This document shows positions 25,674-34,213 of a DNA stretch of 64,000 nt, piece after piece. This DNA comes from Streptomyces sp. GS7 (GTDB lineage Bacteria; Actinomycetota; Actinomycetes; Streptomycetales; Streptomycetaceae). Location: the NCBI RefSeq assembly GCF_009834125.1, contig NZ_CP047146.1, positions 4,333,501 to 4,397,500 on the forward strand. Direction: 5' to 3'. The translations under genes and the position numbers were made by a program. A model generated the notes under the pieces. The model was not told the DNA's origin and searched no databases. It saw only the letters and a program-made list of their open reading frames with translations. Each line of letters begins with the position of its first letter. Within the stretch, counting starts at the first letter, position 1.

Positions 25674-26285
25674 TCATGTTGGTGACGCTTCTCCTTTGCT
25701 CTGAGCCTTGATCATTCGGCGGAGGCTGGTCCGTGCCGCGCCGAGCTCGTCTTCCAGACCGGTGACGTGGCGCTCGAGGCGGGACTTCGCGACAGTCACT
25801 TCGTGCAGGTTCGCTTCGAGGCGGGTGTTGGCCTCGGTGAGCTCCTGGACGCGGGTGGCAAGGTCCCGGGCGCCGAGTTGGTCGAGTTGTTGGCCGAGGT
25901 GGCGGCGGACGGTTTGCTGCAGCTGGTCGCGCTCGCCGCGGAGCCGGCGGATCTCTTCGCGGGCGAGTGCAAGGTCGGCGCGAAGGCCCGCAGGGCTGGC
26001 CTGAGCCGTCGTGGCCATCTGCGGTCGCGTGGACCGCTGCTGGTGGATGGCGGACTCGATGTGTTCGCGCACTCCGTCGGCGTAGGTGAGCCACGTTGAG
26101 ACGTTGGCGGCGCGAGCGACGGCGGCGAAGGTGATGCGGTCGCCGTTGCGCGTCATCTCTTGGACGGCTTCCAGGACGCGAGCGGGTTTCGTGCGGCTGT
26201 CGCGACGGCGGGCCTCGCGCAGGACCTGGGCCGGTGTTCGGCTGGCCGAACCGCTGGCGGACCAAGCCGTGAGGTGAGGGTTCAC
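25674..26285 (-). CDS. DUF6262/TnpC-like protein of the Tn554-type transposon
   Basis: The 203-residue protein has an HTH-like segment (RITFAAVARAANVSTWLTY, about residues 50-68) followed by a long coiled coil (about 95-190, LRADLALAREEIRRLRGERD and onward). This is the layout of TnpC/DUF6262 proteins encoded after Tn554-family TnpB recombinases, which bind transposon ends or set orientation preference. Its ATG overlaps the stop of the tnpB C-terminal fragment by 4 bases, as in intact Tn554-type operons. Confidence 0.75.
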   Translation of the reverse strand: MNPHLTAWSASGSASRTPAQVLREARRRDSRTKPARVLEAVQEMTRNGDRITFAAVARAANVSTWLTYADGVREHIESAIHQQRSTRPQMATTAQASPAGLRADLALAREEIRRLRGERDQLQQTVRRHLGQQLDQLGARDLATRVQELTEANTRLEANLHEVTVAKSRLERHVTGLEDELGAARTSLRRMIKAQSKGEASPT

Positions 26286-26779
26286 GCTGGGCTCCGGTTG
26301 GCGACGGTCAGCGGCAACGTCGTGCGGCCGTGGGTTGCACGGGCTTTCCGCAGGACCGCGCTGGCTTCCTCGATCTCGGACCGTTCGTCGTCGGGCAGGC
26401 CAGCCAGCTCATTCTGCATTGTGGCGATGACCTGCTGGAATGCGGCGATCTGGTCGGTGAGGTTGCGGATGACGAAGCCGTCGACATCCATCGCCTGGGC
26501 GGTCTCGCGGTCGGCGCGAAGGGAGTTGATGTGTTCCTCGATCGCGGGGAGGTAGGACGGGTCCGGGCGATAGAAGCCGCAGCCGGAACACTGGAAGCGG
26601 ATCGGGCAGGCGGTTCCGCCGGCTTTGACGTTCGACGGCTCGATGCAGTTGCCGAACGGGACCGCGACGGAGCGGGCCTCGTATCCGGTGTTGGAGCTCA
26701 TCGGGGCGGGATTGCCTGCGCGGTCGATGACGTGCAGGCGCATTGTGGAGACCGCGGCGCGTTTCCGCTTCAACGAGAC
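26282..26779 (-). pseudogene. tnpB C-terminal fragment, separated from its N-terminus by the inner element
   Basis: The reverse frame reads VSLKRKRAAVSTMRLHV at its upstream edge, then the zinc-binding tail SVAVPFGNCIEPSNVKAGG, CPIRFQCSGCGFYRPDPSYL and a helical end. This is the C-terminal region that follows the catalytic Tyr in Tn554-type TnpB proteins. It joins in frame to GYYK at 30856 if 26780-30855 is removed. An internal ATG at 26743 could still give a 153-residue product. Confidence 0.85.
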
Positions 26780-26820
26780 TGATGGTGGAGTCGGGTATTG
26801 AAACTCTCCGAATGCCCGGC

Positions 26821-29226
26821 TTATGAGGTGCCTCGCTGGCTGACGTCGGCTGCGTAGGCGGCCCAGTCGCCTGCTGAGAGACGCTGCCAGGCGACGGCCA
26901 CGTCGATGTGGAGGCCCAGGGTGCGGGCCAGGAGCGCGGCGGGGAGCTCGGTGGCGAGTTGAAAGAGTGCGGTGCTGCGGTCCTGGTTGGGGCGGATCCC
27001 GAGCTGATTGAGCCGATTCGTCAGTTGGGTGGTGCTGATCGGGCGGCCGGGCTGGCCACCAGGGAAGAGCCACGGAGATGGGGCCAGGGCTCCGATGGTT
27101 GCGTGCCCCTTGCGGTTCGCGGCGACGTGTCGGGCCAGGGCGGCGACAGGCTCGGGGAGGTGGATGGGGGCCTGGCCGAGGTGAAGACGTACTTCCTGGG
27201 CGCCGACTTCGACGTCCTCGGTGGTGAGGCGGCTGATGGCTGCCGGTCCCTGGATGTAGAGAAGAAGGAGGAGGCCGGCGAGGCGGTCCTCCGGTTTGAG
27301 GGCGTCGTCGTGGAGGAGACGGCGTGCGATATGCCAGCGATGTTCGTCATCGAGCGGTTGGGTGGGGCCGTTCCAGCGGATGGCGGGGACGTGGACTGCG
27401 GTGAGCTTGTTGGTGCGGGCCCAGCGGATGAAGTGCCCCGCGTGGTAGCGGTGGGTTGCCGAGTCGTCGGTGAGCCACCGCTCAAGGTCCGCTTGCTGGC
27501 AAGTCTCCAATGTGAGCTCGGCGGCTGCCAACCAGCTGAGGAAGGCTATGGCTGCCCTGGTCCGCTGACGTGCGGAAATGAACTGCTGCGGAGTGAGGGG
27601 CTTGCCCGCGTTCCGTCGTCGGAGTCGCCGGACGAGGTGCCAGATCGCGTACCGATGCAGGATTTTGCGGTGCTCGGGGTCTTGCCGGGATGTGAGAAGG
27701 CCGGTCAGGAGGCGTTCGAGGCGGGCCATGTACTCGTCCCGTTGGGGCAGGGCGCCGACGCTCACGAGGACTTGCCGGAGGTGGGCGAGGGGTGGGCTGT
27801 CGGGTAGCTCGTCGAGGGCCTCGTGTGTCAGTGCTCGCCGCCCGGCTGCGAGGTCGGCAAGGACCGGAGAGACGGACGGCTTGTTCAGCCAGCGCCTGGC
27901 CGTGATGGGATGCTCGGTCGTGGCGATGTTGTTCCGGAGGGCTTCAAGACCGGGGTGAAGGACCTCGGACGGCGGGCCGAGCAGTTCGTTGAGGCGTCGG
28001 TTGATCAGGCAGCGGGCGCACTGGCCGGGGTGCGGGTAGTCGGGATCAGTGCAGGTGGGGCAGATGTGCCAGATCTCGGAAGGCGTGCAGGCCGCGCAGA
28101 CGGGCTGGTCGAGGGTGCCGGAGACGATTGGCGCGGCATTTCCGCATGCCGAGCACGGCGCTGAACGGCGCTGACAGTCCGGACACCACGGTCGGCCTGT
28201 GGTGCGGGAGATGCCGCAGGGCTTCTCTTGACGGCAGATGCTGCAGGTCGTGGTGCGGAGGGAGGGGCAGCTCGGGCAGAGCGGTCCGTTCGGCGTGCGG
28301 GTGCTCACGACCTTTCGCCTGCCGCAGCTGATGCAAGTCTCCAGGTTGGCGGGGTCGTTGGCCAGGCAGTTCGGACACAGCGGCCGACCGTGGTCGTCGC
28401 GGGTGGCCGGTTCGCGTCGGGTGCCGCAGCGCGAACACTCTTCGATGCGGGACTTGGCGATGCAGTTGCGGCAGACCCGCTGGCCGTCGAGGGGCTTGCT
28501 GATGCGTACGGTTCTGTGACAGCGGGGGCAGGCAGGACGAGTGATTCCGGCGACTCCGGCGTCGATGAGCCGGTCGATCAGCCGCAGGATTACGGGGAAC
28601 GGCGCGAGATGCCCGTTGCCGGTCAGCAGCGAGGAGTCGGCTTCCAGAGCCCACGCGATCTTCTGCTGGTTGGCAGGCCGCTGTGCCGAGCGGCGGACAA
28701 CGTCGGCGACCACGTCCAAGTCGGCATGCGGATCCAGTCCGGCGATCACGCCGTGAATCACCGCGACGGGCTCCCGTCCGTCGATGTCCCGACACCTCAC
28801 ACAACGTGCTCTGCCGGCCCGGTCCCGTGTGGAGACGCGTCGGGTATTCCCGCAACCGGCGCAGGGTTCGAACGCCGTGGGCCCGCAGACTCCGCAGTAC
28901 CAGTCCTGACCGCGGCGTTGGAGCGTGCGCAGGTGTTTGCCGCACTCGGCGCAGACCGGTGAGGAGGTCGCCTGGGCCCCAGCCATGCGTAGGGCAATGA
29001 GTAGGTCACCGACGGCTCGTGGGGCCGGGGACCGGCCGTCGTTTAAGACCGCGGGGCGGCGGGCCAGCGCGGCGGCGAGCATGCGGGACTTGGCCCGTCC
29101 GCCGCCGACCGTGGTGACCACGGCCCGGATCGTCTCGGGCCCGAGTTCCTTCTCAACTCGCATGATCAGGTCAGTGGCCAGGCCGATGGGGTCGGTGACA
29201 GCACGGTCATGGTCTGGGGTGGTCAT
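26821..29226 (-). CDS. Cys-rich multi-zinc-ribbon protein with inactive recombinase-like C-terminus
   Basis: This 801-residue protein is the third gene of the inner element. Between about residues 90 and 410 it carries 16 CxxC motifs (CAEC, CGVC, CAGC, CVRC, CPRC, CRNC, CSRC, CPNC, CISC, CPSC, CSIC, CPDC, CSAC, CAAC, CPTC, CARC), enough for about eight zinc ribbons. The C-terminal 330 residues have a SAM-like core-binding part and a catalytic-domain-like part. In the latter, LLLLLYIQGPAAISRLTTED sits where active enzymes have the first Arg, and no HxxR or Tyr is found in the final helices. It is likely a DNA- or end-binding partner of the recombinase. Family name unknown to me. Confidence 0.75.
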   Translation of the reverse strand: MTTPDHDRAVTDPIGLATDLIMRVEKELGPETIRAVVTTVGGGRAKSRMLAAALARRPAVLNDGRSPAPRAVGDLLIALRMAGAQATSSPVCAECGKHLRTLQRRGQDWYCGVCGPTAFEPCAGCGNTRRVSTRDRAGRARCVRCRDIDGREPVAVIHGVIAGLDPHADLDVVADVVRRSAQRPANQQKIAWALEADSSLLTGNGHLAPFPVILRLIDRLIDAGVAGITRPACPRCHRTVRISKPLDGQRVCRNCIAKSRIEECSRCGTRREPATRDDHGRPLCPNCLANDPANLETCISCGRRKVVSTRTPNGPLCPSCPSLRTTTCSICRQEKPCGISRTTGRPWCPDCQRRSAPCSACGNAAPIVSGTLDQPVCAACTPSEIWHICPTCTDPDYPHPGQCARCLINRRLNELLGPPSEVLHPGLEALRNNIATTEHPITARRWLNKPSVSPVLADLAAGRRALTHEALDELPDSPPLAHLRQVLVSVGALPQRDEYMARLERLLTGLLTSRQDPEHRKILHRYAIWHLVRRLRRRNAGKPLTPQQFISARQRTRAAIAFLSWLAAAELTLETCQQADLERWLTDDSATHRYHAGHFIRWARTNKLTAVHVPAIRWNGPTQPLDDEHRWHIARRLLHDDALKPEDRLAGLLLLLYIQGPAAISRLTTEDVEVGAQEVRLHLGQAPIHLPEPVAALARHVAANRKGHATIGALAPSPWLFPGGQPGRPISTTQLTNRLNQLGIRPNQDRSTALFQLATELPAALLARTLGLHIDVAVAWQRLSAGDWAAYAADVSQRGTS

Positions 29227-29588
29227 GGAAGGTCAACACCCCTGATCCTGGCTCGCTTTGGGCGCAGGCCACCGAGCCCCTCTGCGGGTGCCCCGCTGCC
29301 GCCCGCGGCGGCCTTCTTCGGCTTCTTCACGGCGCCGGCCGCGGCGATCGGCTCGATGAGGTCGTCCATCGTGCAGTCCAGGATGTCGAGCAGGGCCATG
29401 AGGATCTTCAGGCTCAGCCGTTCGGGCCGCTCAACGACGAGCCGGTAGACCTGGCTGGTGGACAGCGTGATGCCGCGGTCGGCCAGCGGCGGGATAATGT
29501 CGGTGGTGGAGAACATCCCGCGGTCCGCCATGACCTTGCGCAGATGCCAGCGGTAGTCGAGTTTGCCGTCCATCCCGGTCCTCCTCAT
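29223..29588 (-). CDS. Small XRE/Cro-type HTH protein of the inner element
   Basis: The 121-residue protein has a Cro-like HTH near residues 12-75: WHLRKVMADRGMFSTTDIIP, then ITLSTSQVYRLVVERPERLS and ILMALLDILDCTMDDLIEP. A basic tail (VKKPKKAAAGG, RPKRARIRG) follows. It overlaps the recombinase upstream and the Cys-rich gene downstream by 4 bases each, so all three should be translated together. It could regulate the element or act as an excision (directionality) factor; the sequence does not decide. Confidence 0.8.
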   Translation of the reverse strand: MRRTGMDGKLDYRWHLRKVMADRGMFSTTDIIPPLADRGITLSTSQVYRLVVERPERLSLKILMALLDILDCTMDDLIEPIAAAGAVKKPKKAAAGGSGAPAEGLGGLRPKRARIRGVDLP

Positions 29589-30691
29589 CCCGCCCCGGCG
29601 AACGCCGGGGCCAGTGCCTTGTTGAGGGCAGTGTTCATGAAGTCGTCGCTGACGTGCGTGTAGATGGCCGTGGAGCGGTCGCAGTCATGGCCGACTTGCT
29701 GCTGGATGAACCGACGGTCGACACCGTCCTCCGTGAGATGGGTTACGTATGAATGTCTGATCGAGTGTGGAACTAGCTCTTTTGGGAGTTTTAGGGCGTC
29801 TCGGTATGCCTCGAAGCGATCGTTGATGGAACCGGGCTGAAGGCGTCCTCCACGTTCGGTGACCCAAAGCGCCGGATGATCGGGGAACCCGAACCGTGGC
29901 CGGACGTTCTCGACGTAGTCGGCGACCGCCTCGACGGCCCAGTCCATCACCGACAGCACGTTCCGCCGCCGCGGCGGCTGCCCCTTCTTCGCCTTGCCAT
30001 AGCGGACGTTGAGTGTGCCGTACCGGCCGAACTGCGGAGCCTTCGAGTTCCGCCCGAAGTCGACCACATCCAGCTTGGACGTCTCAGTCCGCCGCAGCCC
30101 CCAGCCGTAGATGACCTTGAAGAGTGTGGCGTCGCGGTAGGCGGCAAGGGCGCCCTTGCGCTTGGACTTCACAGCGCGGCCGACCTGGTCGTCGGCGTAG
30201 TCGAGGAACCGCTGCAGCTCTTCGCGGGTGAACGGCCTCGCTTCCGGGTCGCCCTCATAGTCCTGCAGATGGGGAAGGGTGTTCCACTCGTGGGCGATCG
30301 CCACCGGGTGGGTGCCGAAAGCTTCCTCGCAGGCCGGCCCCCATCCGTAGCGGGCGTCGATGAGGAACTCGGTGAACAGGCGAACATCGCCCTGGTAGCT
30401 GCGGATCGTGGACGGCGCCAGATGCTTCTCGCCCGTCAATGAGGCCGACCACTCGTCCATGTGGCCCGGTGCCCACTGCCACGGGTAGTCGTTCGTGAAC
30501 TCGAAGAACCGGCGGACCAGCCGTTCCCGGTCGTCGACCGTCTCGTCCTGCAACCCTCGCGACTTCTGCTGAGCCCGCCAACCCCGCAGCATCGCGTCGA
30601 ACATCGCGTCCTCCGGACGCAGCTGGACGACCCCGGAAACGAGCTCCAGATGAGCCGACCCAGCCAGAGCCACCTTGCGCTGATGCACCAC
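29585..30691 (-). CDS. Tyrosine recombinase/integrase of the inner element
   Basis: The 368-residue recombinase has an intact active site. The first Arg is in IYGWGLRRTETSKLDV (about residues 195-210). HSIRHSYVTHL supplies His and Arg, QQVGHDC supplies the third-box His, and the nucleophile Tyr is in STAIYTHV. The N-terminal SAM-like domain includes DETVDDRERLVRRFFEF. The start is one of two adjacent GTG codons after GGGAGGGG. As first gene of the three-gene operon, it presumably moved the element into tnpB. Confidence 0.92.
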   Translation of the reverse strand: MVHQRKVALAGSAHLELVSGVVQLRPEDAMFDAMLRGWRAQQKSRGLQDETVDDRERLVRRFFEFTNDYPWQWAPGHMDEWSASLTGEKHLAPSTIRSYQGDVRLFTEFLIDARYGWGPACEEAFGTHPVAIAHEWNTLPHLQDYEGDPEARPFTREELQRFLDYADDQVGRAVKSKRKGALAAYRDATLFKVIYGWGLRRTETSKLDVVDFGRNSKAPQFGRYGTLNVRYGKAKKGQPPRRRNVLSVMDWAVEAVADYVENVRPRFGFPDHPALWVTERGGRLQPGSINDRFEAYRDALKLPKELVPHSIRHSYVTHLTEDGVDRRFIQQQVGHDCDRSTAIYTHVSDDFMNTALNKALAPAFAGAG

Positions 30692-30855
30692 TCCAGCCCC
30701 TCCCTTCTGGAGGGCAGATCATGCATCAGACGGGATGGTGTGGGCAACTTCCCTGTTCAGGCGGTTAGTTCGTAGTAGCGTTGGAGTACCTCAGCCTCCT
30801 GCCGTGAACTGGCGACCTGCGGATTCTCGCCCATCAGATGCAATTCCCGAGGGTT

Positions 30856-32848
30856 CTTGTAGTAGCCCATGGTCGTGCTGATTTGCCGGTGGTCCATGAG
30901 CTCTCTGAGCACGTCGATCGGGACGCCGGCGTCGGCGTGACGTTGGGCGTAGGAGTGCCGGAACGCGTAGGGGTAGATGAGCGTCCGGTCGAAGGGCAGC
31001 GGGCTGCCGTCCGGGCCGGTGGTGCTGGAGTCGAGCTTCGGGATGGCGTCCACCCAGCGCCGCAGATACCGCGACAGGTAACTGGGGTTGAGTTAGGGGT
31101 CGATGTGGTCCCCGGTGATCGTCGGGAAGAGATGACCCTCGCTAACCGACGGCGTCCGCAGCCGGCTGCGAACCGGCAACCATTCCTGCACGGCTTGGGC
31201 GGTCTCCCTGGTAATCGGCAGGCGGCGCCGGTGACGCTTGCTCTTGTAGTTGTCCCAGATCAGCTCGTAGTCGCCGCCGGAGTGCTCCAGGCAGTTGGAA
31301 CGCAGGCTGCAGATCTCGCGTGGGCGCCGGCCGGTGTCGCGAAGCAGCACATAGGCGGTGCGGAGCACGTGCCGGACCTCGTCGTCGGTGAGGCGCCCGT
31401 AGGGAATGCCGGCGCCGAAAGTCTCCAGGTGGGCATCGAGCTGGGCGATGACCGGCTCCGGGATGGCCTTGCCGCTCTCATCCTCGTCGTCGTGTCCGAT
31501 GCTATGCCGCCGCCGGCGGTGGCGAGCGAAGGCGATAGGGGCATCGGCCATCAAGCCCGTCCGGCGGCCGAAGTCGAGTAGGGCGAACAACTTGTGCGCC
31601 ATGCTGCGGGCGCTGTTGCGCGTGAAGAGTTCGCCGTCCTTGCGGCGGGCACTGCGGATGGCGTCCACCGCGGCGTCCATGTCGGCGGCGGTGAGCCGAG
31701 CCGGGTCCATGACGCCGCCAGACCGCTGGTTCAAGGCGCCGGAGACGAGCACGGCGACCCTGAAGGTGTCGCGCAGGACCTCCAGCGAGGGGTCGATGTG
31801 GCGGGCTCATTCCAGCGTGAGATCCCGCAGCCATGGCTGGGCGATGGCGGTGAAGTCCAGCTCGCCGTGCGTGGACCGGGCCCGTCCTGTCTTGGACTTC
31901 CGGGACGGTGCCTTGATGGAGGGCAGGTGCCAGACGAGCTTGTCGGTGGGCTTGATGCCGCACATCTCCTCGTGGCCGATATGCACCGCGCGGTAGGTCT
32001 CGTTGATGTGCGCCGAAGCGCCGGTGCAGGTCTTCGTGTGCGCGAGCGCCATGAGCTCGCTGCGATCAGCGCCCAGCAGGTGCGGTCGGTCGCCCAGCAG
32101 GCCGGCGAGCATCCGGACCAGGGTTGGGTCGATCTTTCCGCCGCGGGCATCGCGCTGCTGAAGGGCGTAGAGCATCTCCCAGCGCATCACCGGCTGGAAC
32201 GGGATCAGCGAGAACTGGTGGGCGCGCAGGAACGGTGTCTGCCGCGGAGCCCACTCCTCGACGGGTTCGTTCGGTGCGTCTCGCCGGTGCTTGGCGACGT
32301 GGTACGAACACAGCGTCTTTAGTCCCGACCGCTCTTGCTCGCATCGGGCGATTGCACAGGTCGGCAAGGTATCGGTGAGCGGCACTGGCAACAGTGCGGG
32401 CCCAGACCTCGACCTCCGGGCTGCCGCTGGTGCACCAGGCGCGATAGTGGGTGAGGCATAACCGCCGGCAGTACTTGCCGTGCGTGCAGCGTCGGCCGTC
32501 GCGCTCGACCAGACAGCGCGCCTGGTGGCGTCCCGGTGCGTACTTCCGCTCCTCGGGGACGTGGGTGTCCAGGAACGTCTCGCGGTCCAGGCCGCTGACG
32601 CGGTGCTCGCGGATACAGGACTTGCACATCCCGCGGCTGTTGCTGATCGAGGGACAGGACCGGGTCGCGCACCGCCAGCCGCCGGTGCGTTCGTTGTCCG
32701 GATCGCCATTGAAGAACCAGGAAGCAGCGTCCCACTCACCCGGCCGCCAGGCGGGGGCGACCTGGCCCTTCAGCCACTCCACCCAGCCGTTCAGGTCGGG
32801 CGGCGGGAGGCTGGGCGCCGGCGGTGCGAGTGCTGTTGACCTCGTCAT
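30856..32848 (-). pseudogene. tnpB N-terminal and catalytic part, decayed
   Basis: This is the second recombinase of the Tn554-type transposon. ATG 32848 overlaps the tnpA stop by 4 bases. The Cys-rich N-terminus (CATRSCPSISNSRGMCKSC) runs to about 32395, where the frame shifts. It continues through CAIARCEQERSGLKTLC to an in-frame TGA at 31807-31809, resumes at once (ARHIDPSLEVLRDTF), and meets an in-frame TAA at 31093-31095 after GDHIDP. The catalytic part then continues (YAFRHSYAQRHADAG, ISTTMGYYK) to the insertion point at 30856. Three lesions plus the insertion make it non-functional. Confidence 0.88.
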
Positions 32849-33990
32849 CGTCGTGCCTCCCTGGTTCGCCGGGCGGTGGATTCGACCGCCTCACGCATAT
32901 CGCGTTCGGTGGGGTGCAGGTAGGGCTGCATCGACGAGCGCGAGGCGTGACCCATCAGGTGCTGGGCCACGTCCTCGGGCACCCCGGAGCGGATCCAGCT
33001 CGTGGCGGCAGAGTGCCGCAGCATGTGCGGGCGGGCGGCGAACCCGGCCCGGCGGGCGAGCCGGTCGAACAGGTCCTTGGCGTTGTGGTAAGTCATCGGC
33101 CGGCCCAGTGGTGCCCGGAACAGGTTCACGAACACCATGTCGGTCATCTCGGCCGCCGCGACCTGGCCGCGTTCGTACTGGTAGTCCGCGTAGAGGCCGA
33201 CCACCTGCTCAGTGACCGGGATCCAGCGAGAGTACACAGACTTCGCCAATGCCCCGTTGGGGTTCAGCCGCCGCCGCACGTGCACGTGCGGGCCAGTGAC
33301 CTGGCAACCGAAGATCTCCGACCGGGCCAGGAAGTGCATGTCCTCCCGGCGCAGCCCCAAGCCCTCACCGATGCGGATCCCCGTGCACCGCAGCAGGGCC
33401 ACGAGGAAGCGGTCACGGGCCCGCGGCGTGAGCTCCAACAATCGCTCGACCTGCGCGTCGGCCAGCCACTCGACGCTGTCGTCAGCCACCACAAACTTGA
33501 TCGTCCGGCCGTTGACCGTGCGGTACTGCGCGTCCTCACCCGCGTCGTAGCCCGGCGGCAGAAAGGAAAGGTACTTCTGATCAGACAGTCGATCGACCAC
33601 GTCGGCCGGCACCCAGCCATGCGTGGTGCCGAACCGCAGGAACTCGAACACCGTGGTCAGCACAGCGTTCGCGGACTTCTTGGTCCGGAACCGCACGGTG
33701 ATGGACCGTGGCTCACGCGGCGGCAGCGGTTCGGCGATCAGCCACTGGGCGAAGCGCGCCAACGCCAGGAACGTCGGTCGGCACCAGTCGATGCCGGCCG
33801 ACATGCAGTACGTCAGGTACAGCGCGACACGGCCGGCATAGACGCGCTCGGTGTTCGGCGACCGGTCCACCGCTCGCAACCCAGCAAGGTAGGCCGAGCC
33901 TTCGGTGTGGATGGTGTACGTCTCGCCGACGATCACCCGCTGGACGCTGCCGTCCGCAGGAGAGATCGCCCTCTCCGCCCTGTAAATCAC
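32845..33990 (-). CDS. TnpA-like tyrosine recombinase of the Tn554-type transposon
   Basis: The 381-residue recombinase is intact. The N-terminal core-binding part includes SAYLAGLRAVDRSPNTERVY. Catalytic residues are Arg in LLRCTGIRIGEGLGLRRED, His and Arg in HMLRHSAATSWI, His in QHLMGHAS, and Tyr in MQPYLHP. GTG 33990 is preferred; a TTG at 34026 is the only longer option. In Tn554-type elements TnpA and TnpB act together, so the broken tnpB makes this copy unlikely to move by itself. Confidence 0.88.
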   Translation of the reverse strand: MIYRAERAISPADGSVQRVIVGETYTIHTEGSAYLAGLRAVDRSPNTERVYAGRVALYLTYCMSAGIDWCRPTFLALARFAQWLIAEPLPPREPRSITVRFRTKKSANAVLTTVFEFLRFGTTHGWVPADVVDRLSDQKYLSFLPPGYDAGEDAQYRTVNGRTIKFVVADDSVEWLADAQVERLLELTPRARDRFLVALLRCTGIRIGEGLGLRREDMHFLARSEIFGCQVTGPHVHVRRRLNPNGALAKSVYSRWIPVTEQVVGLYADYQYERGQVAAAEMTDMVFVNLFRAPLGRPMTYHNAKDLFDRLARRAGFAARPHMLRHSAATSWIRSGVPEDVAQHLMGHASRSSMQPYLHPTERDMREAVESTARRTREARR

Positions 33991-34081
33991 ATGTACCCAA
34001 CGCAGCAAGGAGCTAGTGGATACCAACGAGGCACACCTGAGGGCTACGGCCCAAACCCACGTGCCAGCCCCCGACTTCGAC

Positions 34082-34213
34082 CTAGAGATAACCGCGCCAC
34101 GGCCAGGGCCTGGGCCTGTTCTCAGGGGTCTTCCCCGCGAGGATGCAAGTGGCCCAGGGCTGGCGGATCGTCATGCCGCGGATCCAGTCGCCGCCTTCGA
34201 GTGCGGCGGTCAT
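34082..34213 (-). pseudogene. ASCH-domain gene, truncated after 41 codons
   Basis: The frame begins MTAALEGGDWIRGMTIRQPW and continues ILAGKTPENRPRPWPWRG, the usual start of ASCH proteins of actinobacteria. After WRG it reads only Tyr-Leu-stop. The break at about 34085-34095 is where the Tn554-like transposon begins, so the transposon target was this gene. The ATG overlaps the GGDEF stop by 4 bases. The 3' part is not found on the other side. Confidence 0.7.

Larger units (their letters stand above)
26780..30855. mobile_element. Three-gene tyrosine-recombinase element inserted in tnpB (4,076 bp)
   Basis: The boundaries come from the host gene. On the reverse strand TTMGYYK (AAG at 30856-30858) and VSLKRKR (GTC at 26777-26779) are consecutive in the TnpB family, and deletion of exactly 26780-30855 joins AAG to GTC in frame. 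No target duplication is visible, as expected for tyrosine recombinases. Near each end is a related inverted motif, TCGGGTATTGAAACT at 26791 and, on the other strand, TCGGGAATTGCATCT ending at 30850 (12 of 15 identical). The three leftward genes overlap by 4 bases each. Confidence 0.8.

Noticed and set aside
28855..28880. ggttcgaacgcc, resembling a tRNA T-loop
   Set aside because: No acceptor, D or anticodon stems around it, and it lies inside the 801-residue coding sequence. No tRNA was found anywhere in the window.
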